Assembly: GCA_017614095.1 (NCBI GenBank)
Contig: JAGACN010000056.1
Location: 1 to 6,121, forward strand
Source: Clostridia bacterium
GTDB lineage: Bacteria; Bacillota_A; Clostridia; Oscillospirales; CAG-382
Length of the DNA stretch: 6,121 nucleotides
Reading direction: 5' to 3'
Positions 1 through 6,070 of the stretch are shown one piece after another. The stretch's first letter is position 1. Each line of letters opens with the position of its first letter. Both the position numbers and the translations under genes were made by a program. Under the pieces are notes generated by a model, which was given only the letters and a program-made list of their open reading frames with translations, ran no database searches and had not been told where the DNA came from.

Positions 1-10
1 ATCCACTTGT

Positions 11-379
11 TTATTTTTTCAGCTTCGGCTTCTTTTCCGTTTCTTCGACGGGGTGCGCCTTCTCCTCGACGGAGCGGATGGCCCATTTCTGGACCTGCAG
101 ACGGGTGCGGTCGGCACCGGTCTCGATCAGCAGCATATCGCCCTTGACGCGGACGACGACACCGACGATGCCGCCGACGGTGGAGATGACGTCTCCGATC
201 TCGATGCTGTTGCGCATCTGAGCGGCTTCCTTCTCCTGTTTTTTCTGCGGGCGGTACAGGAAGAAATAGAATACAAGGCCCAGGACGACGATCATGCCGC
301 CCATCATGAGCAGACTCATCAGGTCAAATCCGCCCGATCCGGTCTGTGCGGTGCTGGTAGACAGAGTGAATAAGTTCAT
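11..379 (-). CDS. yajC: YajC, small membrane subunit associated with the Sec preprotein translocase
   Basis: This is a 122-residue YajC family protein. The family binds SecD-SecF and assists Sec-dependent export at the cytoplasmic membrane, usually without being essential. The sequence shows a short polar N-terminus, one membrane segment at about residues 22-42 (LMMGGMIVVLGLVFYFFLY), and directly after it the family hallmark RPQKKQEKE (43-51). The soluble domain follows, with IGDVISTVGGIVGVVV at 61-76 and KWAIRSVEE at 98-106, then a Lys/Glu-rich tail. Length and order are normal for the family. The ATG at 379 is preceded by AAAGGAT with a suitable spacing, 12 nt after the ymdB stop, so it is probably cotranscribed with rny and ymdB. 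YajC more often sits beside tgt, secD and secF; whether secDF follows beyond base 1 cannot be seen. The stop codon is TAA. Confidence 0.95.
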   Translation of the reverse strand: MNLFTLSTSTAQTGSGGFDLMSLLMMGGMIVVLGLVFYFFLYRPQKKQEKEAAQMRNSIEIGDVISTVGGIVGVVVRVKGDMLLIETGADRTRLQVQKWAIRSVEEKAHPVEETEKKPKLKK

Positions 380-391
380 ATTGATATCCTT

Positions 392-646
392 TCAAAATTG
401 AATTCGTTGGATGGCTGCGCACCGGCCCGTTTCCGCATTGATCGTAAACAGGGCACCGTTCATGCGGCAGGCGCCTTTGGCTTCTGCGATCGGCTTTCGG
501 ACATGTGTCCTGTAAAAAGGCAGGACGGCAGCGGTATCCCCGCCGATGATGGATTCCGTCACGCCGGTCATGCCCAGATCGGACAGAAATCCCGTTCCGC
601 CGGGCAGGATACGCTCATCCGCGGTCTGGACATGCGTATGCGACCC
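392..646 (-). pseudogene. ymdB: C-terminal third of ymdB, in frame after the TAG stop
   Basis: Reading straight on in the ymdB frame after the TAG gives 84 more sense codons and then TGA at 392-394, for 261 codons in all including the TAG and the final stop. The continuation opens with GSHTHVQTADERILPGG and later has SDLGMTG, which match the YmdB C-terminal motifs known from B. subtilis (GTHTHVQTAD and TDVGMTG). His179 and His181, counted on the full frame, are the missing metal-site residues. No frameshift is needed, and the natural stop falls 12 nt before the yajC start, as expected for an intact operon gene. No plausible independent start codon with a ribosome binding site lies just after the TAG, so separate translation of this part is unlikely. 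It is a pseudogene remnant, the result of a base error, or the distal part of a readthrough protein. Confidence 0.75.
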
Positions 647-1174
647 CTAGACGGCGGACAGCCGTCCGTCCAGCGCAGCAGCGAAAACGGCTTTTTCGCT
701 GGTGGCTTCGGCATGTAAATCGCAAACGGCAATATCGTATTCGCCTTTCATGGAATCCAAAAGCCGTTCGGTCGCCGTCAGCGGGTTGTCCACGGCGTAG
801 TCCATGAAAACCTGGCCCTGCGCGTTGAGCAGCAGCACGCGGACGCCCCGGGGCCCGTACAGAACGCAGTGTCCCTTTCCGGGCGCAAGGGCCGGAAAGT
901 TCAGCGGACGGAGTACGCAGTCGCTTTCTTCCAGCATCCCGTAAAACTTTTCGTGCCGGAGTGAATGATTGCCGCCCGTCAATGCATCGGCTCCCGCGTC
1001 CAGCAGCTGCCGTGCGGTGTCCGGCGTCGTTCCGTTTCCGGTCGCGCAGTTCTCCGCGTTGACGATGACCAGGTCTGCTTCCGTCCGGTTCCGGATCCCG
1101 CGGAGTTCGCGGACTGCGAACGCGAGTCCGTCGGCGCCGTATACGTCACCGACGGCGAGAATCTTTATATCCAT
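647..1174 (-). CDS. ymdB: YmdB-type metallophosphoesterase, N-terminal 175 codons up to an in-frame TAG
   Basis: This is a TIGR00282/YmdB family metallophosphoesterase, the Bacillus-type YmdB and not the E. coli macrodomain protein of the same name. In Bacillus subtilis the family hydrolyses 2',3'-cyclic nucleotides and influences biofilm and motility decisions. The visible motifs are VGDVYG (metal ligand Asp10), NAENCATGNG (Glu41, Asn42), TGGNHSLR (Asn69, His70) and DLHAEATSEK (His154). Translation as written stops at the TAG at 647-649, after DGRLSAV. That removes the last conserved metal-site motif, GxHTHV, whose histidines lie just downstream in the same frame. The full family length is about 260-265 residues, so this product is short by about a third and would probably be inactive. 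The ATG lies 3 nt after the rny stop codon and has no strong ribosome binding site, which suggests translational coupling to rny. Family assignment is very secure; whether a 175- or 260-residue protein is made is open. Confidence 0.9.
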   Translation of the reverse strand: MDIKILAVGDVYGADGLAFAVRELRGIRNRTEADLVIVNAENCATGNGTTPDTARQLLDAGADALTGGNHSLRHEKFYGMLEESDCVLRPLNFPALAPGKGHCVLYGPRGVRVLLLNAQGQVFMDYAVDNPLTATERLLDSMKGEYDIAVCDLHAEATSEKAVFAAALDGRLSAV

Positions 1175-1177
1175 CGA

Positions 1178-2722
1178 TTATTTGGCGATATCGCTCTTCC
1201 GGGTCTCGCGGACGACGTTGATCTTGATCTGTCCGGGATACTGCAGGTCCGCTTCGACCTTCCGTGCGATATTGCTGGCAAGGACGACCATTTCGTCGTC
1301 CGAGACCTCTTCCGGCTTCACCATCACGCGGACTTCGCGTCCGGCCTGGATGGCGTAGGCTTTCTCGACGCCCGGATAGGAGGTCGCGATCTCTTCCAGC
1401 TGCTGCAGACGCTTGATGTAGTTTTCGACGTTTTCGCGGCGCGCGCCCGGACGGGCGGCGGAGATCGCGTCGGCGGCCTGAACGATCATCGCGACGTAAG
1501 TCGTCGCTTCCACGTCTCCGTGATGCGCTTCGATGGCATGGATGACTTCCCTGCCTTCTTTGTATTTCTTCGCGATGTCCACACCGATCTGAACGTGCGA
1601 GCCGTCGATCTCGTGTGTCATCGCTTTGCCGATGTCGTGCAGCAGTCCCGCGCGGCGGGCGGTGGCGACATCGACGCCCAGTTCGGACGCGATCATGCCG
1701 GCGATCAGTGAGACTTCAATGGAATGGCGAAGAACGTTCTGGCCGAAGCTGGAGCGGAATTTCAGCCGGCCGAGGATCTTGATCAGTTCGGGATTCAATC
1801 CGCGGACGCCGGTCTCGAAGGTGGCCTGTTCGCCGGCCTTCTTGATGGCCGTCTCGACTTCCTTGCGGCTCTTCTCGACGATGTCCTCGATGCGGGACGG
1901 ATGGATGCGTCCGTCCGACACCAGTTTTTCCAGAGACATCCGGGCGATCTCTCTGCGGACCGGGTCGAAGGTGGAAATGGTGATGGCTTCGGGCGTATCG
2001 TCGATGATCAGATCGACGCCGGCCAGCGTTTCGATGGCGCGGATATTGCGTCCTTCGCGGCCGATGATGCGGCCCTTCATCTCGTCGTTCGGAAGAGCGA
2101 CGACGGAGATGGTCTGCTCGGCGACGCTTTCCGAAGCGCAGCGCTGGATGGCGAGGGCGATATAGTCTTTCGCCTTTTCTTCCGCGGTGTCGCGGTATTC
2201 CTCCTCCAGTTCCGCAAGCTTGATGGCCATGTCGTGGCGGGCTTCCGCTTCCACGCGGGTCATCAGCTCGTTATGTGCTTCTTCCGTTGTCATGCCTGTG
2301 ATCCGTTGCAGAACCTCGTTCTGCTCCGCGATGGCGTTGTCAATCAGAAGGGATTTCTCTTCATTGGCTTTGATCTTGGAGTTCAGGACTTCCTCCTTCT
2401 TCTCCAGGTTCTCCATTTTCCGATCCAGATTCTCTTCTTTCTGGGTCAGACGGTGTTCCTGACGCTGCACTTCGGCCCGGCGTTCCTTAGCCTCCTGCTC
2501 CGCGTCGCTCTTGATTTTGAAAGCCTGGTCCTTGGCTTCCACCAGAATCTCTTTCTTGGATGCTTCCGCATCTTTCTTGGCGTCATCGACCAGACGCTTG
2601 GCTTCCTGCTCCGCGGATCCGATCTTCTTCTCTGCGATGAATCTTCGTACGAAGAATCCGATCAGGAAAAAGACGACGGCGGCGGAAAGACCGGAAATGA
2701 GACCGACAATAACGGGGTTCAT
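1178..2722 (-). CDS. rny: Ribonuclease Y, membrane-anchored endoribonuclease
   Basis: This is a 514-residue RNase Y, close to the 520 of B. subtilis. The family makes the initiating endonucleolytic cuts in bulk mRNA decay and riboswitch turnover, anchored to the inner face of the membrane. The domains run in family order. One N-terminal membrane helix lies at about 4-25, followed by a long charged coiled coil at about 30-185. A KH RNA-binding domain at about 205-270 carries the GxxG loop as IIGREGRN (219-226). An HD metal-dependent hydrolase domain at about 325-425 has His333, His362-Asp363 in LLHDIGKA, His400-His401 in EAHHGD, and Asp418 in [17 protein letters not shown] conserved C-terminal domain follows. 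No catalytic residue seems missing. The ATG has AAGGAGG (2730-2736) 7 nt upstream. It is the first gene after a promoter at 2867-2895 and leads the rny-ymdB-yajC cluster. The stop codon is TAA. Confidence 0.98.
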   Translation of the reverse strand: MNPVIVGLISGLSAAVVFFLIGFFVRRFIAEKKIGSAEQEAKRLVDDAKKDAEASKKEILVEAKDQAFKIKSDAEQEAKERRAEVQRQEHRLTQKEENLDRKMENLEKKEEVLNSKIKANEEKSLLIDNAIAEQNEVLQRITGMTTEEAHNELMTRVEAEARHDMAIKLAELEEEYRDTAEEKAKDYIALAIQRCASESVAEQTISVVALPNDEMKGRIIGREGRNIRAIETLAGVDLIIDDTPEAITISTFDPVRREIARMSLEKLVSDGRIHPSRIEDIVEKSRKEVETAIKKAGEQATFETGVRGLNPELIKILGRLKFRSSFGQNVLRHSIEVSLIAGMIASELGVDVATARRAGLLHDIGKAMTHEIDGSHVQIGVDIAKKYKEGREVIHAIEAHHGDVEATTYVAMIVQAADAISAARPGARRENVENYIKRLQQLEEIATSYPGVEKAYAIQAGREVRVMVKPEEVSDDEMVVLASNIARKVEADLQYPGQIKINVVRETRKSDIAK

Positions 2723-2860
2723 AGGTTTTCCTCCTTGTATCTATATGAAACCGCTGTCCCTCCGCTCCGCCGGCAGAAATGCAGTCGCCGTTTCCGGCCG
2801 TGAAAAAGGGGTTGGTGCAATCTATTGGCAGTCTGCCGTAAGCGCGAAAAAGACATTGGT
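2723..2860 (-). promoter_or_regulatory. 5' leader of rny, about 135 nt, with possible secondary structure
   Basis: Between the predicted transcription start near 2860 and the rny ATG lies an untranslated leader of about 135 nt with no convincing ORF. On the transcript it contains a short hairpin GCCG-GAAA-CGGC with a GNRA-type loop (2788-2799 region). It also has a 7-nt inverted pair, CGGCAGA (2832-2838) against TCTGCCG (2771-2777), that could close a larger structure around that hairpin. I do not recognise a known riboswitch class, and there is no attenuator-like hairpin followed by a U run. The strong ribosome binding site AAGGAGG lies at the 3' end. A regulatory role is inference only. Confidence 0.3.
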
Positions 2861-2866
2861 TATATT

Positions 2867-2895
2867 ATTATACTATAAATACTTGTTAGTGTAAA
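2867..2895 (-). promoter_or_regulatory. Sigma-A-type promoter for rny-ymdB-yajC
   Basis: On the minus strand the sequence reads TTTACA (2890-2895), a 17-nt spacer, then TATAAT (2867-2872). This is a perfect -10 box, a one-mismatch -35 box and the optimal spacing. It lies in a local AT-rich island between the upstream gene's terminator and rny, and it points toward rny. It supports a transcript independent of the secreted-protein gene. Confidence 0.85.
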
Positions 2896-2970
2896 GGAGA
2901 AAATTTTCTTTTTTCGGTCTTTCCGTGCGTTTTTCGGCCGTTTTCGCGTCCGACCGCCGCGGAGAAGCCG

Positions 2971-3002
2971 AAAAAGGGAGCCCCGGCAAACGCCGGGACT
3001 CC
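2971..3002 (-). terminator. Rho-independent terminator of the secreted dockerin-protein gene
   Basis: On the minus strand an 11-bp GC-rich stem (3002-2992 pairing with 2987-2977, one G-U pair) encloses the loop GTTT and is followed by a C and five T residues (2971-2975). It begins 37 nt after the stop codon of the 949-residue gene. The plus-strand side of the hairpin has no T run, so it should terminate in the minus direction only. The 317-nt gap between the two genes holds this terminator, the rny promoter and the rny leader. The roughly 75 nt between terminator and promoter shows no other feature. Confidence 0.9.
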
Positions 3003-3039
3003 GGAAAGGTGCGGTTGTTTCGGAAAAGGTGCGCCGGGA

Positions 3040-5889
3040 TCAGCCCTGCAGGACCTTCTTCTTCAGCATGATGTAGTCGAGCGCGTCGATCTCGCCGTCG
3101 CCGTTGACGTCGGCTCTCAACATCTCATCGGCCGTCAGTTCGAGCGATCCGAGGATGCTCTTCTTCAGTTTGATGTAATCGACCGCGTCCAGTTCCCCGT
3201 CGTTGTTCAGGTCGCCGGGCAGCGTAACGGGATCGGGTTCAGGTGCATGATAGACTCTCATGAACGGAGCGATGCTCAGTTTTCCGTTCTGGACGTCGAC
3301 GCCGTACAGGGCAACCTTGGTTCCCTTCGGGAAGTTCTTCGTCGCGTAGACTTTGTTCGGGTTGCCGGGCTGGCCGATGTCGCCGTGAACGGCAACCAGG
3401 ACTTCGTCTTCCGCAAGCGTCACGTCGGGGGCTTTACCTCCGCCGGCGGCGTTTTTGGTGACGATGTAGCAGCCGTCCTCTTCGCTCCATTTCAGGAAGA
3501 CGTTCTGCGTCCATTTCGCGTTGACGGCGCCGTCATTTTCTTTCAGGTTACCCGCTTCGTGCGTGAACACGCAACAGTCGTCGGAATAGACCGTCCGGTT
3601 GATGCCGGTGATGTAAACAGCGTCCGAGATCGGTTCAACCGACTGAACCGCTTCCAGTTCGGTCAGCCAGAGGAAACTGCCCTGAAGTTTGAATTCGAAG
3701 CGCACGTAACGGCAGCTGGCGGCCTGCTCCGGTTCGATCGTGATCCGGTAGGCGTTCCAGCCGAGTGCTGTGCTCTCATTGACCAGCACCCCGATTTCCG
3801 ACGTTCCCTTTCCTTCGACCGACACGTCCTTGGCGGAAGCGCTGCCGACCTGCGTAAAGGTATTGCCGTCGTTCGAGACGGAAACGGTCACACCGCGCGG
3901 CGTGGAGATGCCCCAATCCAGCATTCTGGCCGCATGGATCACAAATTTCTGCACGGACTTCTGGGCGCCAAGATCCAGCGTAATGATCGGCGACCCCTGC
4001 CATGCACTGTAGGCCGTGCTGGTACCTTCCAGGCTATCCGCCGCTCCGTCCGTCAGACGCTTCAGATCGTCCACCAGGACGTTTTCGAAATTCGTATAAT
4101 TCTTGCCGCCGTTCAGGTCGACCTTGTAGGACGCACCCTTGGAGAGGGAGATGTCCTGCTCGCCGCTCAGTGCGAGCCAGTAACGGAGGTCCTCCGTCGC
4201 TTTGGACACATCGGCACCGGTCGCTTCCGGATCGCCGAACACTTCCGTCGCGTAATCGTACGCCGATCGGATCTCTTCCAGGACTTCGAAGCTGTAGTCG
4301 CTGTACTTAATGCCGGCCGCGTTTGCGATCTGCGCATTCAGTTCGTCCTTGCCGGACTGGGCCGCCATCAGTTTCATCAGCAGGCGGCGCGCGTCGGACT
4401 CGACCGGATTCGGCTCCTTTTCGAGCATCGCGTCGATCTCGTCGAGCACGTCCTGCACGGCCGTTTCGATGTTCTCCGCTTTTTTCGCTGCTTCTGCGGC
4501 GTCTTTTAACGCCTTCGTGACAGTTTCGTTCGTGGCGGACGATTTCTTTACGATCAGGATGCAGTCAGAAACCGGACGGATATAGCCTTCCGTCACCATC
4601 AGATAACCGGGATTGCCCGATCCGTCATTCGCGGCATACATCTGCACAGAACCGCCGCCGTCCATACGGATGACGTCCACGCAGCCAAGGCTGATCATGG
4701 CTTTCGCCACGTCCTGCAGGGTCGCGCAGGGGCTGTTGCCCGTGCTGTAGGAACTGCCGTCGGTCGTCTGGCTGTCCGTCGTGAAGAAGACATAGGAGCC
4801 GTCCGCCTTGCGGCCGAACGCGGTCCAGCGGGCCTTCAGGTCGACCGAGTGGGTCCCGATGGAGGACTTGATCTGCGTCTGGTCGACGCCGTCCTTGACC
4901 AGCCAGCCGACGTTTTCGATGACGCTGTTTGCTTTTTCAATGATCTCGCGGGAGGCCTCGACGGTCTCGGTAACGGAGATGTTGATGCTGTCGCCGGCCT
5001 TCAGATTCTTCACGAACTTGGCATTCGGGGAGGTGGATTTGACAAAGATGTCGAACTTGTCGGACACGTCGTTGTATCCATCGGAAACCTGCGCGCCTTC
5101 CGTCGTTTCGGTCACGCTGATGACTTCGCCCTTCAGCGTTCCGCCGACGACAAGGTCGGTGTTGTCCAACTTTTTACAAAGCACGTTGTAGCCCATTACT
5201 TCCTTATGCGTATCCGTGACTCTGCCGCAGGAGGTGTCGAAGTAATAGAATCCGTTGCCCCAGTTGCCGGCGTTCTTCGTGCCGGAGGTCTTGTTGATGT
5301 AGTACAGGCTGCCGACGCTCTGCCCGTTGATGTACAAAGCGTAGTCGATCATGCTGTTGACGACCTGGAAGGTCCCGTCGCTCATGAATGCGACGACTTC
5401 GCAGGCGTCGCCCGCATGCGCGGACATAACTTTACCATTGGAAATGATATAGTCCACCAGCGTGCCGTACTGGCCGTTGCCGCCCTGGTCCATCGAGAAG
5501 AAGGACCCGTTGATGGCGCCGACCACTTCGTAGCCATATTTTTCAGCGGCGATTTCGGCATGGCCGCGCGACATTTCGCCATCGTTATTATTGTCATTAT
5601 ACGACACTGTCGCGCTGGTACCGGCATAGCCCATGAAGGCCATGGGGATATAGCCGTCCGCCGTGCTGAATTCCAGTGCGACCGCGTCGACGACGGTCTC
5701 GTTGACGCCGCTCTTCAGCGTGTATTTCTGGAACGTGACGTTTTCATTGACGTTCTGCTGGTCGCCGACCTTCGTGAACGCATACTTGCTCTCGTCCAGG
5801 CGCGTCAAGGCGAAAGCGACCGTACAGGACGCGACGAGCAGCACGGTCAGCAGGACCGCAAGAGCACGTCTTGCCGTTTTCATAATCAT
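3040..5889 (-). CDS. Secreted phosphodiester glycosidase (NAGPA-like) with F5/8 type C and dockerin domains
   Basis: This is a 949-residue exported protein. A signal peptide lies at about 1-27: MIMKTARR, a hydrophobic core, then VASC (possible lipobox, Cys22) and AFA before Leu28 (possible signal peptidase I site). A phosphodiester glycosidase domain (NAGPA/DUF2233 type) covers about 60-448, with GAINGSFFSMDQG at 124-136 and RMDGGGSVQM at 408-417, the family's conserved DGGGS. A helical, FIVAR-like spacer follows at about 455-575. An F5/8 type C (discoidin-like) domain lies at about 580-750, with ITLDLGAQKSVQKFVIHA and CRYVRFEF. An unassigned domain covers about 753-881. A Pro-rich linker (882-891) leads to a type I dockerin with calcium loops at 893-904 and 927-938. 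The family cleaves sugar-phosphodiester bonds, as in removing GlcNAc from phosphodiester-linked glycans; the substrate here is unknown. The start at 5889 rather than Met3 is chosen because AAGGAG (5899-5904) is 9 nt upstream. It is transcribed alone, with its own promoter and terminator. The stop codon is TGA. Confidence 0.9.
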   Translation of the reverse strand: MIMKTARRALAVLLTVLLVASCTVAFALTRLDESKYAFTKVGDQQNVNENVTFQKYTLKSGVNETVVDAVALEFSTADGYIPMAFMGYAGTSATVSYNDNNNDGEMSRGHAEIAAEKYGYEVVGAINGSFFSMDQGGNGQYGTLVDYIISNGKVMSAHAGDACEVVAFMSDGTFQVVNSMIDYALYINGQSVGSLYYINKTSGTKNAGNWGNGFYYFDTSCGRVTDTHKEVMGYNVLCKKLDNTDLVVGGTLKGEVISVTETTEGAQVSDGYNDVSDKFDIFVKSTSPNAKFVKNLKAGDSINISVTETVEASREIIEKANSVIENVGWLVKDGVDQTQIKSSIGTHSVDLKARWTAFGRKADGSYVFFTTDSQTTDGSSYSTGNSPCATLQDVAKAMISLGCVDVIRMDGGGSVQMYAANDGSGNPGYLMVTEGYIRPVSDCILIVKKSSATNETVTKALKDAAEAAKKAENIETAVQDVLDEIDAMLEKEPNPVESDARRLLMKLMAAQSGKDELNAQIANAAGIKYSDYSFEVLEEIRSAYDYATEVFGDPEATGADVSKATEDLRYWLALSGEQDISLSKGASYKVDLNGGKNYTNFENVLVDDLKRLTDGAADSLEGTSTAYSAWQGSPIITLDLGAQKSVQKFVIHAARMLDWGISTPRGVTVSVSNDGNTFTQVGSASAKDVSVEGKGTSEIGVLVNESTALGWNAYRITIEPEQAASCRYVRFEFKLQGSFLWLTELEAVQSVEPISDAVYITGINRTVYSDDCCVFTHEAGNLKENDGAVNAKWTQNVFLKWSEEDGCYIVTKNAAGGGKAPDVTLAEDEVLVAVHGDIGQPGNPNKVYATKNFPKGTKVALYGVDVQNGKLSIAPFMRVYHAPEPDPVTLPGDLNNDGELDAVDYIKLKKSILGSLELTADEMLRADVNGDGEIDALDYIMLKKKVLQG
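3058..3213 (-). repeat. Internal direct repeat encoding the two dockerin calcium-binding segments
   Basis: Two similar 54-nt segments, 3058-3111 and 3160-3213, are offset by 102 nt (34 codons) and encode the paired dockerin motifs. Protein loops are DLNNDGELDAVDYIKLKK and DVNGDGEIDALDYIMLKK. Asp/Asn sit at loop positions 1, 3, 5, 9 and 12 in both. The cohesin-recognition positions 10-11 are Ala-Val and Ala-Leu, and positions 17-18 are Lys-Lys in both copies. The near symmetry suits the dual binding mode described for type I dockerins. Confidence 0.85.
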
Positions 5890-5930
5890 GGTGTCTGTCT
5901 CCTTATATGGTTTTTCTTTTTTCTATAACT

Positions 5931-5959
5931 ATTATATAAAAATAGGCCTGCCGTGTCAA
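5931..5959 (-). promoter_or_regulatory. Full-consensus sigma-A promoter for the secreted dockerin protein
   Basis: On the minus strand TTGACA (5954-5959), a 17-nt spacer and TATAAT (5931-5936) match the sigma-A consensus at every position. Transcription would start near 5924, giving a leader of about 35 nt that contains the ribosome binding site AAGGAG at 5899-5904. The near-ideal boxes predict high basal strength unless a repressor acts here. Confidence 0.9.
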
Positions 5960-5983
5960 TAGGAATTGTCTGTTTCAACGATG

Positions 5984-6001
5984 CTTTTTGCGCCGAAAAA
6001 G
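5984..6001. promoter_or_regulatory. Inverted repeat between divergent promoters, possible operator
   Basis: CTTTTT (5984-5989) and AAAAAG (5996-6001) form a 6-bp inverted repeat around GCGCCG, in the 53-nt gap between the two outward-facing -35 boxes. The position suits a regulator acting on both genes. The arms are simple A/T runs and could arise by chance, so this is only a candidate. Confidence 0.2.
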
Positions 6002-6012
6002 GCCGCCCAAAC

Positions 6013-6041
6013 TTGACGGATTGCCCGTTTTGGAGTATAAT
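6013..6041 (+). promoter_or_regulatory. Sigma-A-type promoter for the cysteine desulfurase-like gene
   Basis: TTGACG (6013-6018), a 17-nt spacer and TATAAT (6036-6041) give one mismatch in the -35 box and a perfect -10 box, oriented to the right. Transcription should start near 6048, leaving a very short leader of about 23 nt that holds the GGGAGGAGG ribosome binding site. Confidence 0.85.
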
Positions 6042-6056
6042 GAGGAAAAATCCGGG

Positions 6057-6062
6057 AGGAGG
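6057..6062 (+). promoter_or_regulatory. Ribosome binding site that fixes a TTG start
   Basis: AGGAGG lies 8 nt before the TTG at 6071, the ideal spacing. The nearer ATG at 6064 is only 1 nt from this box and, in its own frame, hits TGA at 6094-6096 after 10 codons. In the desulfurase frame the first upstream stop is TGA at 6041-6043, and no ATG or GTG lies between it and the conserved motif. TTG is therefore the only credible start. Confidence 0.8.
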
Positions 6063-6070
6063 AATGTCTT

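Noticed and set aside
392..1174. Genome-wide reassignment of TAG to an amino acid as the explanation for the ymdB stop
   Set aside because: About 1,580 codons of the other three complete genes contain no in-frame TAG. A general sense use such as Gln would be expected to show up there. Rare use, such as pyrrolysine or suppression, is not excluded.
1724..2803. 359-codon plus-strand open frame opposite rny
   Set aside because: It is antisense to a well-conserved RNase Y gene, resembles no family, and has no ribosome binding site. It is a mirror of the codon bias in the coiled-coil region.
2977..3002. Bidirectional terminator
   Set aside because: The hairpin is followed by a T run only when read on the minus strand. 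The plus-strand continuation after 3002 is GGAAAGGTG without a T tract, and no plus-strand gene ends there.
3247..4509. 420-codon plus-strand open frame
   Set aside because: It is antisense to the F5/8 C and FIVAR-like regions. Its composition is that of a reverse-complement shadow and it has no start signals.
4849..5928. 359-codon plus-strand open frame opposite the secreted protein
   Set aside because: It lies fully antisense to a gene with clear domains, signal peptide, ribosome binding site and promoter. Its translation is Asp/Val/Arg-rich low-quality sequence without recognisable motifs, as expected for a shadow frame in GC-rich DNA.
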